Shown here: in pieces, positions 1 through 8,008 of the stretch
Layout of the letters: each line of letters starts with the position of its first letter
How positions within the stretch are numbered: position 1 is the first letter of the stretch
From: Sporosarcina thermotolerans
Lineage (GTDB): Bacteria; Bacillota; Bacilli; Bacillales_A; Planococcaceae
Length of the DNA: 64,000 bases
Assembly: GCF_030067815.1 (NCBI RefSeq)
Contig: NZ_CP125968.1
Coordinates: 2,844,001 to 2,908,000 of the forward strand
Reading direction: 5' to 3'
Notes under the pieces: model-generated
The model's input: the letters and a program-made list of their open reading frames with translations, nothing else
What the model was told of the DNA's origin: nothing
Database searches by the model: none
Program-made: the position numbers and the translations under genes

Positions 1-565
1 CGACTATTTTCCTTTCCAACGCTTCACCGAGAGTAAGCTCTCCACGTTATCGGCTTACACGTTGAGTTACATCTATTATGGAACAAACTTAGGTGCTTCC
101 TATGAGCCTGTTAGCATCACATGTGCCTATAACACAAGATGGATTTTTATATAGTCAATTCTTACTCATCCACAGCTAACCCTACATTTGGTAGTAAATA
201 CATTTCTATATAATGTGCTTGTAGACCCGTACATTCAGAAGTTCGTCAGCAATACAGTATCTTATTGTATTTACATTGCATTCTCACCATATCTGTTCAA
301 CCCAAGCACCATGATTTACACCACCCCATCGGGTAGGATTTCGTCAGCCGAACTGTTACGGTAAATTCTCACGCCTATTAGCCGAGCTTATAACACGCTG
401 TTCCTTACTAAGCAGCGTGCTATTCGACGCAGGGGGAGCCTTTCAGAGCGTTACCTCATCATTCGACTCCTCGATATAACCCTTCAATTTTAGAAATCTA
501 AAAACTGCCTGACCTTTACCGAAATTGTGTGACCACATTTCATTTGAGCCAGGAACATTTCGCAC
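1..565 (-). mobile_element. Group II intron, 5' part (runs off left edge)
   Basis: Read on the minus strand, the segment begins at 565 with GTGCGAAATG, the GUGCG start typical of group II introns. It continues for more than 500 bases of structured, non-coding sequence (for example GGAGAGCTTACTCTCGG near the left edge) without an open frame. That fits the ribozyme domain I region upstream of an intron-encoded reverse transcriptase, which would lie outside the window. The 5' exon is a copy of the palindromic element described at 566-592, cut right after GTGCTTTAGTTC. No domain V can be seen because the 3' half is missing, so the class is not assigned. The identification rests on the 5' end, general look and insertion site. 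Confidence 0.6.
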
Positions 566-592
566 GAACTAAAGCACCCGTTAGTTAAATAA
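566..592 (-). repeat. Palindromic cassette-type element, copy 1 (interrupted by intron)
   Basis: On the minus strand this reads AACTAACGGGTGC then TTTAGTTC, directly followed by the intron start at 565. It is one arm and loop of the inverted repeat TTCAACTAA/TTAGTTGAA seen elsewhere (1111-1182 with 1835-1859, 2468-2499, 7391-7422, 8009-8104, 34678-34744, 35255-35286). A second AACGGGCGC motif lies at 602-612, just after the stop codon of the lipoprotein gene at 631. The right-hand half of the element presumably lies beyond the intron, outside the window. Confidence 0.7.
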
Positions 593-630
593 ACGACAAT
601 TGCGCCCGTTTCGGAATATAGGAAAATTCA

Positions 631-1047
631 TTAACCCTCTATAAGTGCATGGTACTTCAAGATTTTTCCTTCGGATTCCACGAGTAAAATAGGACCTTTC
701 TTTTCGATAGGTGAAAAAATCTTTGCACCAACAGGTAGCTTATTTGACATTTCATTTTCAAAGTTTGTATCTGTATCATTTCTTTTTTTGATTTCCCCTA
801 CTTGCGCGCCCTTTGTTAAAGTTAATTCCCCGACCCAGTCAATTCCATTAACGTAAATTAAACCCTCGAATTGAAATATATCAGCTTCAGGGTCTGATGT
901 TAGAACTTCTTCGGCACTAGGATTTCCAGGACTATGAACTTCTAACTTACCTGTACCTGATGAACTAGAACCTGATGAACTGGAACATCCATAAGCAGTT
1001 AATATTACGAAAAAAACCAAACTGAAAAATAATCTTGGTACTTTCAC
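631..1047 (-). CDS. Small lipoprotein-like exported protein
   Basis: A 138-residue product with a classical signal peptide: two basic residues at the start, a hydrophobic stretch of about 15 residues, then AYGC, a passable but not perfect lipobox with Cys21. A serine-rich linker follows, then a mature domain of about 100 residues. The mature part is polar and has the look of a small extracytoplasmic beta-type domain; I recognise no family. A good ribosome binding site (GGAGGGATAAC) precedes the ATG. The gene stands alone between copies of the palindromic element (downstream at 566-592, upstream at 1111-1182), with no operon partner. That single-gene cassette-like setting is the most informative thing about it. 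Confidence 0.75.
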   Translation of the reverse strand: MKVPRLFFSLVFFVILTAYGCSSSSGSSSSGTGKLEVHSPGNPSAEEVLTSDPEADIFQFEGLIYVNGIDWVGELTLTKGAQVGEIKKRNDTDTNFENEMSNKLPVGAKIFSPIEKKGPILLVESEGKILKYHALIEG

Positions 1048-1110
1048 GTTATCCCTCCTCGTACCATTAGACTGACTACGGTAAAATAAGTTACTTAATT
1101 GTTCTATACA

Positions 1111-1182
1111 CTTTTCAACTAAACTGCTGCGTTAGTTCAATAAGAACATTGATCTGTCTTAGTAGCCCAATGTTCTTAAGTA
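1111..1182 (-). repeat. Palindromic cassette-type element, copy 2 (left part)
   Basis: Contains TTCAACTAA (1114-1122), a short loop and GTTAGTTCAATAAGAA (1131-1146), followed by a stem-loop formed by AAGAACATTG and CAATGTTCTT. The ORF-less group II intron starts immediately to the right. Joined to 1835-1859 across the intron, it gives GTGCTT/TACTTAAGAAC on the minus strand, matching GTGCTTTACTTGAAGATC of the intact copy at 8009-8104. The element therefore existed before the intron arrived. Confidence 0.8.
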
Positions 1183-1834
1183 GTCGAGTAGAAGAGAACC
1201 TCTCTACCTTGCGGTAGATTGTGTTTCTCCCCCCTCACAGAACCGTGCTTGCGCTATTTACGCACACGGCTCCTCCAAATCATCATTCACACTGACTCTG
1301 CTATCCTCAATAGTTTAGTTTACATTTATTATCTCTACCGCTGTGTGTAGTAAATGTGTCCCTAGTGAGGGTGATCACTTGGTAGCAGCCTTTCCTCCAT
1401 CGGCATTACCCAACTTCATTGGTACTACGCTGCTATCCGACTCCCTACAACGGCATTTGGTTTCCTTGCTTATTATCGCTTGTACACCATACTCTTCTAT
1501 AAGAAGAAAAGACCGGTAGGGTCTCCCGAGTTGCCGTATCATATCAATGTGTGACGTGCCAAGGTCTCTGACTCCAGAGAGGTTTTATCCTTCTTGCCTT
1601 TAACGATGGATAAAATGTAGCTTTCTGCCGTGCTTAAAGCATCAGCCCTCTCGATTTACTAACATTATGGAGCTCAATCCCTTCAACCAGTTGGCTTTCG
1701 GCCCGCCACCTAACTGTCTACGCTTAAAGGCTACTGTTACCATTAGCCCTCCAAGACTCGCTACGAGTGAATGGCTAGTTCTTTCTCGACGGGAATCCCA
1801 CCCGCTATATGATACGACCTAGGCTCGGCCGCAC
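1183..1834 (-). mobile_element. ORF-less group II intron
   Basis: On the minus strand the intron begins at 1834 with GTGCGGCCGAG. It carries a long structured 5' region and, at 1240-1272, a clear domain V hairpin: GAGCCGTGTGCG, a short loop, CGCAAGCACGGTTC. A domain VI-like segment follows, ending with CTACTCGAC at about 1183. Only about 650 bases separate the ends, and the place where a reverse transcriptase would sit holds no long frame; a short vestige (MKLGNADGGKAATK, then stop) looks like the start of a maturase reading frame. Splicing and mobility would need proteins supplied in trans, possibly by the intron at 1-565 or another copy. Both boundaries are supported because removing the intron restores the flanking repeat element. 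Confidence 0.85.
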
Positions 1835-1859
1835 AAGCACCCGTTAGTTGAAGAAGAAA
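1835..1859 (-). repeat. Palindromic cassette-type element, copy 2 (right part)
   Basis: The minus strand reads TTCTTCTTCAACTAACGG then GTGCTT up to the intron 5' end. Just upstream, at 1875-1890, ACTAACGGGTTCGG forms a further inverted repeat with CCGTTAGT (1841-1848). The intron therefore sits directly downstream of a potential hairpin, the kind of site group IIC introns are known to use. Confidence 0.75.
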
Positions 1860-1907
1860 TCCTTTTCTTTTACTAACGGGTTCGGTTGATGGGAAAAAAC
1901 AATAAAC

Positions 1908-2396
1908 CTATTTTGCATTTATTAATCCCAATTCTTTGCACCAAGGTCCTTGTCCCTTGCATTGAAATTGATAAACTTTATCTTCATTTTTAACTTTAAG
2001 TTCAATCCTATAATCGAATGGATGGTTAAAATTACCTTTCTTCGCATCTCCAACTAAATAGACTTTATCAATATCTTGAAAACTAAGGTTTAATTGTTGA
2101 TAGTCAGAGGAATTCCCTAAAATGACTAATAAACGATTTTGTTCATTTAGTAATTGATTCGACTGCCTATCGTATGCATACAAACTAATAACCCCTAGTT
2201 GTAAAATTAATATGGTACAGATACCAATTCCAATTTTTTTAGGAAGCTCATTTCGTGATTTCCAAAACAAGAGGATTATCAATGAGGATGCTATGAATAA
2301 GATTGTAAATTCAATCGTTACGTTATTTAAAGCGATACCATTTCTAAACAGAATAAAACAAAACAGGAAAATCAGTGTAATAATTATACCAACCAT
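1908..2396 (-). CDS. Membrane protein with extracytoplasmic tail
   Basis: A 162-residue protein with three hydrophobic segments (roughly residues 3-20, 28-46 and 57-74), followed by a polar C-terminal domain of about 85 residues. That domain contains a Cys-rich end (QFQCKGQGPWCKELG). The start codon follows GAAGGGGGCATGAA, a good ribosome binding site at the right distance. I recognise no family. It is a single gene on the minus strand bracketed by palindromic elements (1835-1859 downstream, 2468-2499 upstream) and unrelated to its neighbours. The two cysteines near the end could form a disulphide if the tail is outside the cell; that is inference. Confidence 0.7.
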   Translation of the reverse strand: MVGIIITLIFLFCFILFRNGIALNNVTIEFTILFIASSLIILLFWKSRNELPKKIGIGICTILILQLGVISLYAYDRQSNQLLNEQNRLLVILGNSSDYQQLNLSFQDIDKVYLVGDAKKGNFNHPFDYRIELKVKNEDKVYQFQCKGQGPWCKELGLINAK

Positions 2397-2467
2397 TTCA
2401 TGCCCCCTTCTATTTAACCGTTACCCATTTTGTTAACTATTCGACATCCACCCAATTATACCTCCCT

Positions 2468-2499
2468 GTTGAACTAACCTGCCCCGTTAGTTGAAGAAC
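2468..2499 (-). repeat. Palindromic cassette-type element, copy 3
   Basis: The minus strand reads GTTCTTCAACTAAC, GGGGCAG, GTTAGTTCAAC: arms of at least nine bases around a GGGGCAG loop. The same loop, CAACGGGGCAGGTTA, recurs at 33391-33445 upstream of the plus-strand gene there. In both places the element lies just upstream of the accessory gene and in the same orientation as it. Confidence 0.8.
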
Positions 2500-2699
2500 A
2501 ATATTTCACAATCTTCAATATCTATTAGCATAGATTTCTCATCTTCCTTCTATATTTTTCTCTCCAAGATCCTATTGCAAGTGTTTTAACAACGGAATTA
2601 ACAATGGTACATAAATTTATGCGCTGCTACTAATCCCTGTACCAATTGTGGTACCAATTCGTCAATATAAAGCCATTAAATATTGATGCAACAACAAAA

Positions 2700-2734
2700 C
2701 AGGGACACCAATTCATATGTGAATTGTATCCCTG
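2700..2734 (-). terminator. Intrinsic terminator of the ABC exporter operon
   Basis: Minus strand: CAGGGATACAATTC, a six-base loop, GAATTGGTGTCCCTG, then TTTTGTTG. The long stem with a T-rich tail lies about 55 bases after the stop codon of the lipoprotein gene at 2789. Confidence 0.8.
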
Positions 2735-2788
2735 TAAGATGTGTTTTTTAATGTTATCTCCCCATCAACCGAACCCGTTATTCATTTT

Positions 2789-3765
2789 TTATTGCTTCTT
2801 TTTCTTCAACATTTCTGCTGCTTCTGCCGCCTTTTCTGGATTGCCGTATTTAGCACCATTATCAATAATGTATTGAAGGGTTTCCCTCCGGTGCCCCTGC
2901 ATAATCTGAATGTCTCGTATCGTTCGCTCTATTTCCACTTCATCATTTGTTAAGGAGAAATACTTCAAGGCAACTTCAAGTGTGTAGGGTTCTCGCCACC
3001 TCTTCAATTCCGCATCCACAATTTTCGCTACACGCTCCGGCTGTGGATCGTGGAACAGATAGTGATAGGAATAACCATACCCGACGTTAACGTTATCAAG
3101 CCAATCATTCTGTTCAGCAATGGGGAGATATTTCTTGAAGCCAGTTGAATCATCTTTCCAATAAGCATCTGTTATTTTTTGTCGAACGTATACTAAGGAT
3201 TTTTCTTTTTCCGCTTCGGTCAGCTCTCCTATTTCATACGGAATGATCGTTTCAAATTCATCAAGTGCTTCAATTCGCTTTTTGTCAATCGTCTTCAGTG
3301 CTCCAGATTTCAAATTATAATAAGCGAAATCATCGTCAGAATAACCGTAAAAGAGAACTCTCCACTCTTCCCCGCTAATTAACATAAATTCAGCGTATAC
3401 TGGTTTCCCTTCTTTAAGAGCCAATTCAATATCCCTAGCACTTTTGTAAGAAGGCAATGTATCGATCCCGCGTTCAGCCATGAGTCCCATGAAATCGACA
3501 TAAGAGATTCTTCCAAAGTCCTCATACACATCAATTTTCGCCTGCTCTTCAGCAGGGAATTCATTTCCATAATAGCGGTAAATACGCTCTAGTCCTTCGA
3601 GCAAATCTGCCGTTTTGTATACGGTGTCAGTGTCTTTCAGCTTTTCTGCATTTTCAATTGTAATAATTACGTCCTCTATACCTTTTCTTCCTCCTGTTGG
3701 GGCTTCGGATTGCAGCCGCCGAGTAGAAGGATGGATACCGCACAAGCTGTGAACCATTTTTTCAT
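2789..3765 (-). CDS. ABC exporter-associated lipoprotein (frameshifted)
   Basis: The true start is most likely the ATG at 3765, whose ATGA overlaps the stop of the ATPase gene. It gives [18 protein letters not shown], a lipoprotein signal peptide with lipobox LGGC. This frame ends at a TAG near 3678; the rest of the protein (about 300 residues, starting near IEDVIITIENAEK) is open in another frame, so one base has been lost or gained near 3680. The mature part is acidic, helix-rich and of no family I recognise; tetratricopeptide-like helices towards the C-terminus are possible. Position and overlap say it is the third component of the ABC exporter operon. The frameshift may be a sequencing error. 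Confidence 0.75.
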
Positions 3766-4454
3766 ACGACGACCTCTACTTTTTCCGACTCAATTTTATT
3801 CACCGCCCCGTCAAGAACATGAATTGTTTCCTGCGCACGTTTTGCAAGGGCGGGATCCTGTGTGATAAGAACAATTGTCACACCATCCGTTGCATGAACT
3901 TCTTCGAGCAATTCGATAATTTTATTTCCCGTTTCGGAATCCAAATTCCCTGTTGGTTCATCGGCTAAAATAATTTCCGGTTTCGTAACAAGTGCCCTTG
4001 CAATGGCGACACGCTGTTGCTCTCCCCCAGAAAGACGCGACGGCAAATGATGAAGTCGATGTGCAAGACCTACTCGTGTTAATGCTTCTTCTGCGTTTTT
4101 TTTGATTTCCGCAGATGAAAACATCGTCAATAACGGCATCATTACATTTTCAAGAGCTGTCGCAGTTGAGAGCAATTGAAATTGTTGAAATACATACCCG
4201 ATTTTCTTGAGTCGAAGTTTAGCAAGATCATTATCTTTCATTTTATGGACGGGCTGCTCGCCAACCCAGATTTCCCCTTCGTCGATTGGTTCCAATCCAC
4301 CAATTAAGTGTAAGAGCGTTGATTTACCGGAACCAGAAGGACCTGTAATCGAAACATACTTCCCCTTATCAATTGATAAGGAGACATCCTTTAATACTTC
4401 TACTTTTTCTCCACCCGAGATATAGCTTTTTCGAATTGATTTTAATGTAATCAA
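3762..4454 (-). CDS. ABC transporter ATP-binding protein (MacB/LolD type)
   Basis: A 230-residue ATPase of the LolD/MacB/SalX family that powers FtsX-like permeases. Visible motifs in order: Walker [10 protein letters not shown] (residues about 40-48), Q-loop YVFQQFQLL, signature [15 protein letters not shown], Walker [13 protein letters not shown], and a Q in place of the switch His ([10 protein letters not shown]). The family normally has H after the LVTH/VITH strand, so the Gln is worth noting; activity may be altered, or an error is possible. It lies between the permease (17 bases upstream) and the lipoprotein (4-base overlap), in one operon. Such systems typically export antimicrobial peptides or bacitracin-like drugs, or act on lipoproteins. 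The substrate is not known. Confidence 0.9.
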   Translation of the reverse strand: MITLKSIRKSYISGGEKVEVLKDVSLSIDKGKYVSITGPSGSGKSTLLHLIGGLEPIDEGEIWVGEQPVHKMKDNDLAKLRLKKIGYVFQQFQLLSTATALENVMMPLLTMFSSAEIKKNAEEALTRVGLAHRLHHLPSRLSGGEQQRVAIARALVTKPEIILADEPTGNLDSETGNKIIELLEEVHATDGVTIVLITQDPALAKRAQETIHVLDGAVNKIESEKVEVVV

Positions 4455-4470
4455 TTATTCCACCCCTTCG

Positions 4471-7041
4471 TTAAGCAGCATGTTGGTCTTTTACAACACC
4501 ACTCATTTTCATACTTTGAACAATCGCCAAAGAAAAACCTAACAATAGAACAACCGGCATTACGATGATGAGTACAAGCATCCAAACCGGAATCCATAGT
4601 GACGAGAAGATCGTTAACAACAAGTACGCACCAATGGCACCTATAACGGATCCCAATAGCGCAATTAAAGTAACTTCGACACTTAAATACATTTGTATTC
4701 TACGTAAAGACCAACCGACAGAACGTAAAATAAAAAACTCTTTTTTGCGCTCAGTAATATTGAGGAATAGCAGTAAAAACACGATTGCAATCGTCAAAAT
4801 CAAACCTACGACAAGAAAAGCAGTTTGAAAACCTTTCAAGTTCAAATCAATCGTTTCACCTAGAAAACTAAGCAATAAGAAATCCGACAAGCTTTGCTGG
4901 GTTGCGACGAAGAGGATCGACATGAATGCGGTCAATGCAAGTACGATTGCCAATAACCCAAATCGTAGTGGGCGTCTAATTAATTGATGCACGACATACG
5001 AAAGTAAGCCATTTATTTTGAATAGCCGCATGAAACTCCACTGTGTTCCTTCACCTTCCAAGCCCGCCCGCGGGGATAACTTCAATGCCTTTCGGCTACC
5101 CGTTACATAACCAATTGCGATAATTGGAATGACGATCAAGAAGATGATGAAAAACTCATACGACGGCAAAATCTTCAACCAAATATTCGCGACTGCAATC
5201 GGAATAAGTGCAAATACACTTAGTGTGATGATTTCAAACGTAAGAATACCTACTATCTTCCGTCTCGACCATCCGATTGCACGAAGCATCGCGAATTCAG
5301 TGGAGCGACGTAGTAAGCTGTGCGTAATAACCGTATAACAGAAAACAAAACTAACTAATAGTAGATAGAAAAATAGAATGATATTTGATTTCTCTATATG
5401 TTCTTGAATGGACCAGCTAACGCCTGCTTGTTGCCACCCTTCCTCGACTACTCCCGCTACTCCTTCTTTATCTGTATCGAGATCGACATGAACTTTCGAA
5501 GAAGATGAACCGAGCATAATTTCAACATGATGGCCTGTTAGATCCATAATCTGTTTAGCGACTGCTTCCACTTTGTGCTGACTTGAATCTGTCCGCTCTT
5601 CTACACCTTCTACAACGACACGAATTGATGATAATATATCTTCGGGACTATAGAAAATAGACGCCGCTTCGATTGTCGTTATTGCATCAGGGGATCCCGT
5701 GTAATAGGTATCTTTATAAGGTAGTGGGAAAAGTGGAGTTGGATTTATTTTATTTCCAGCACCATCCTCGATAATCATGCTGTGGTGAGGCGTGTAAACA
5801 TCTGCTGGGTCCCCATCTTTCCAAGTTCCCTTAAATTTTGGAACGATTTTCGTTGAATCATATAAATCAATGATTTTTAAACCATATCCTACGGATCTAT
5901 ATTCTTCCGCTTCTCCTCTATACAAATTAATCGTGCGAATGTCATATGGATCGGTATTTTTTACAGTTAGTGCTTTCATAAGAGGAATGCCAGTGTCTGT
6001 TTTTCCATTAGATTCAAACTGAATTGGAGTAAAACGATAGAGTAACGCCTCACTAGAAGCAGCTATTCCACCTGATTTCAATCTAACTTGATCCTTTCCA
6101 AGCAGACTAAGTTCACCATATTTATACTTCCATTGCTCGGAAAACGTATCTAGTGATAAGTTAACCACTTCGGTACGAGGCAAATTAAGCAAATACTCTG
6201 TTGCCCCGTCTATAAAATCACTTTCATCAACATCTTCCGGCACATGAATTCTGGAAATTCTCAACGTTTCGGTCATTTTAGCCTGACCGTCAGCCAATGC
6301 AATAATTGGAATGAGGCGTGCACTTCCTGAATTTCCAATCTCCGCCTCTTGAAGTGAATTACCAATGACCAAACTGTCGGACAATGTAAATAATTGTTCC
6401 TCCGCTTCCGGATCAATCGCAATGAGCATGAGATAGTTCGGTTGTCTCAAATTTGTACCGGCCGGCATAAACGTTTTCCAACCAGAATTCTCCTCTGACA
6501 ATTTATTCGATAGATGGCTGTATTTCTCTGGGTCAAAACCAACCGGACTCCCGCCATAATAGGCACTATATTCATTTATTCTATTTGATTCAGAGATTGT
6601 AATATCGGAAAGTCCATCAAAGGCGACTGCTGAATGTTCGACGTACGAATAATCCCCTTCTTTATCATCTTGATATGACGCTAACATAGAAAACACTTCA
6701 ACATAACCAATATGAGAGAGAGGAGCTGCAACTTGAACTCCAGGTATTTTTCGTATTACTTCAAGATCCTCAAGCGAAATGCCGCCATAACTTGAAAGAC
6801 TTGCTTGTGGTGCAATCCAACCGTCATCCAGTCCTTTCGTTTGGTCTGATAATTCGGGTAAAACGAGAATATCGTATTGATAGCGCCAATTTTTATCGAG
6901 GTCATCTTTCGTTTGGATAACCATCCGCTCCGACACCGATTGAGCACCTACGTAACCCATTCCAAGACAACTTAAAATTAACATCACAACAAGAAATATC
7001 GGCCAACGCTCCCTAAGCGTAGCTTTTATATAATAAAACAA
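4471..7041 (-). CDS. ABC transporter permease, FtsX-like, two-domain
   Basis: A permease of about 856 residues. It has an N-terminal membrane helix, a large extracytoplasmic domain of roughly 500 residues, three further helices with an FtsX-type core (LLRRSTEFAMLRAIGWSRRK), a second set near the C-terminus (NITERKKEFFILRSVGWSLR) and a final helix pair. This is the duplicated FtsX/MacB_PCD arrangement of large exporters. I prefer the TTG at 7041, because AGAGGGGG lies seven bases before it; the upstream ATG at 7071 has no comparable site. First gene of the operon with the ATPase and the lipoprotein. A terminator-like hairpin lies upstream at 7088-7118, and no two-component system is adjacent. 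Confidence 0.88.
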   Translation of the reverse strand: MFYYIKATLRERWPIFLVVMLILSCLGMGYVGAQSVSERMVIQTKDDLDKNWRYQYDILVLPELSDQTKGLDDGWIAPQASLSSYGGISLEDLEVIRKIPGVQVAAPLSHIGYVEVFSMLASYQDDKEGDYSYVEHSAVAFDGLSDITISESNRINEYSAYYGGSPVGFDPEKYSHLSNKLSEENSGWKTFMPAGTNLRQPNYLMLIAIDPEAEEQLFTLSDSLVIGNSLQEAEIGNSGSARLIPIIALADGQAKMTETLRISRIHVPEDVDESDFIDGATEYLLNLPRTEVVNLSLDTFSEQWKYKYGELSLLGKDQVRLKSGGIAASSEALLYRFTPIQFESNGKTDTGIPLMKALTVKNTDPYDIRTINLYRGEAEEYRSVGYGLKIIDLYDSTKIVPKFKGTWKDGDPADVYTPHHSMIIEDGAGNKINPTPLFPLPYKDTYYTGSPDAITTIEAASIFYSPEDILSSIRVVVEGVEERTDSSQHKVEAVAKQIMDLTGHHVEIMLGSSSSKVHVDLDTDKEGVAGVVEEGWQQAGVSWSIQEHIEKSNIILFFYLLLVSFVFCYTVITHSLLRRSTEFAMLRAIGWSRRKIVGILTFEIITLSVFALIPIAVANIWLKILPSYEFFIIFLIVIPIIAIGYVTGSRKALKLSPRAGLEGEGTQWSFMRLFKINGLLSYVVHQLIRRPLRFGLLAIVLALTAFMSILFVATQQSLSDFLLLSFLGETIDLNLKGFQTAFLVVGLILTIAIVFLLLFLNITERKKEFFILRSVGWSLRRIQMYLSVEVTLIALLGSVIGAIGAYLLLTIFSSLWIPVWMLVLIIVMPVVLLLGFSLAIVQSMKMSGVVKDQHAA

Positions 7042-7087
7042 GTCATAACCCCCTCTTGTTAATTCCTTCATAATTTTTTACTCATCC

Positions 7088-7118
7088 AAAAAAAGGGAAC
7101 ACAATAATCATTCCCTTA
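7088..7118 (-). terminator. Terminator or attenuator before the ABC operon
   Basis: Minus strand AAGGGAA, an 11-base loop, TTCCCTT, then seven T residues: a short intrinsic terminator about 50 bases upstream of the permease start, on the same strand. It either ends transcription from the accessory gene region or acts as an attenuator in the operon leader. Confidence 0.55.
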
Positions 7119-7236
7119 ACACTACCGTAGTTAGAAAGTTTAGTAAACATAAAAAACGATTTTTCGGCATAACGAAGAAATATCCTATTTTAGAGCTTTT
7201 CATTTGGCTAAATTTCTTTTGAAAGCACGTAAAATA

Positions 7237-7278
7237 TACCCCGTAAATGATAGTTTGGTGTCTAACATTTACGGGGTA
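7237..7278. other. Long perfect hairpin
   Basis: TACCCCGTAAATG at 7237-7249 and CATTTACGGGGTA at 7266-7278 form a perfect 13-bp stem with a 16-base loop. Neither side has a strong T-run. It lies in the 440-base gap between the ABC operon and the accessory gene at 7483; apart from this, the hairpin at 7088 and the element at 7391, I see nothing in that gap. Confidence 0.6.
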
Positions 7279-7390
7279 GTTGAGGATAGAGGTTTTCTAT
7301 TAATTAATAGGCTCCGTTAAAGTTTAATGTTGATGCAAGTTGGAAGAATTAGAACTCATAATAATATGGAAGTTCTATTTCGCAGTATAG

Positions 7391-7422
7391 TCTTCTTCAA
7401 CTAAGCACCCGTTAGCTTAAGT
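7391..7422 (-). repeat. Palindromic cassette-type element, copy 4
   Basis: Minus strand: TACTTAAGCTAACGGGTGC then TTAGTTGAAGAAGA. It has the AACGGGTGC core and the TTAGTTGAAGAA arm. It lies about 60 bases downstream of the stop codon of the accessory gene at 7483, in the same orientation as that gene. Confidence 0.8.
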
Positions 7423-7482
7423 ACATTTCTTCACAATATTTTAGTTAAGTTCACAAAGACTTATCACTTTGGCTTAAGTCCC

Positions 7483-7935
7483 TTAGTTATTCACTTCCCA
7501 TTTGAATTTTCCATTATTTTGCTTCAGTTGTTGTTTCACCAATTCTAATTCATAGAAACTTAAGTTTGTTTTTTCTACAATCTCTTCGTTTGATTTACCT
7601 TCTTTTAAAAGTTCTCTTGCTTTCTCGTAGCTTGATACCTCAAATTCAAAATAACCACGTAAGAGTTTGAGCTGCTCTCTTACGTCCTTTAATTCCACAT
7701 AGCTTGTTGGTATCATGTGAACAAGTTCTTCATCCGTTTTTCCTAATTGAATCAGGCTTCTTGTGATTCGATACCTTTCATTTACAGTTCCTGTACCATA
7801 ACCCGTCCTATACCCGTCATCCCAAGCGGTATCATAGCATTCTTTACAATGAAGGCATTTGTCTTGGTCTTTCTTAACAAAACCTGTAAGAATGATTAAA
7901 GAAATTAATGTTAAAACAAAAAATGCTTGTTTCAT
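7483..7935 (-). CDS. Exported Cys-containing small protein
   Basis: Starting at the ATG at 7935 (after GGTGTGGCTTT) the product has about 150 residues: MKQAFFVLTLISLIILTGF is a signal peptide or membrane anchor. It is followed by KCLHCKECYDTAWDDGY, with CxxCxxC that could bind a metal or form disulphides. Two repeats of a helical pattern come next (KTDEELVHMIPTSYVELKDV and KSNEEIVEKTNLSFYELELV), about 60 residues apart, that look like a duplicated motif related to helix-turn-helix-like 'SNEEI' segments. An earlier in-frame ATG at 7989 has no ribosome binding site. Single accessory gene between elements at 7391 and 8009. Function unknown. Confidence 0.72.
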   Translation of the reverse strand: MKQAFFVLTLISLIILTGFVKKDQDKCLHCKECYDTAWDDGYRTGYGTGTVNERYRITRSLIQLGKTDEELVHMIPTSYVELKDVREQLKLLRGYFEFEVSSYEKARELLKEGKSNEEIVEKTNLSFYELELVKQQLKQNNGKFKWEVNN

Positions 7936-8008
7936 AAAGCCACACCTTTTTATCTTAGTATGACCTGTTCGTTCACTAATATGAGTCAAATACGCATTAT
8001 TCGTTTTT

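Larger units (their letters stand above)
2397..2788. other. Intergenic region without a gene
   Basis: Holds the palindromic element at 2468-2499 and a terminator at 2700-2734. The rest is AT-rich sequence with no convincing reading frame; short open stretches on the plus strand lack ribosome binding sites and read through the element and terminator. Confidence 0.7.

Noticed and set aside
2646..2953. Short hydrophobic frames on the plus strand
   Set aside because: They cross the operon terminator and the end of the lipoprotein gene; no ribosome binding site.
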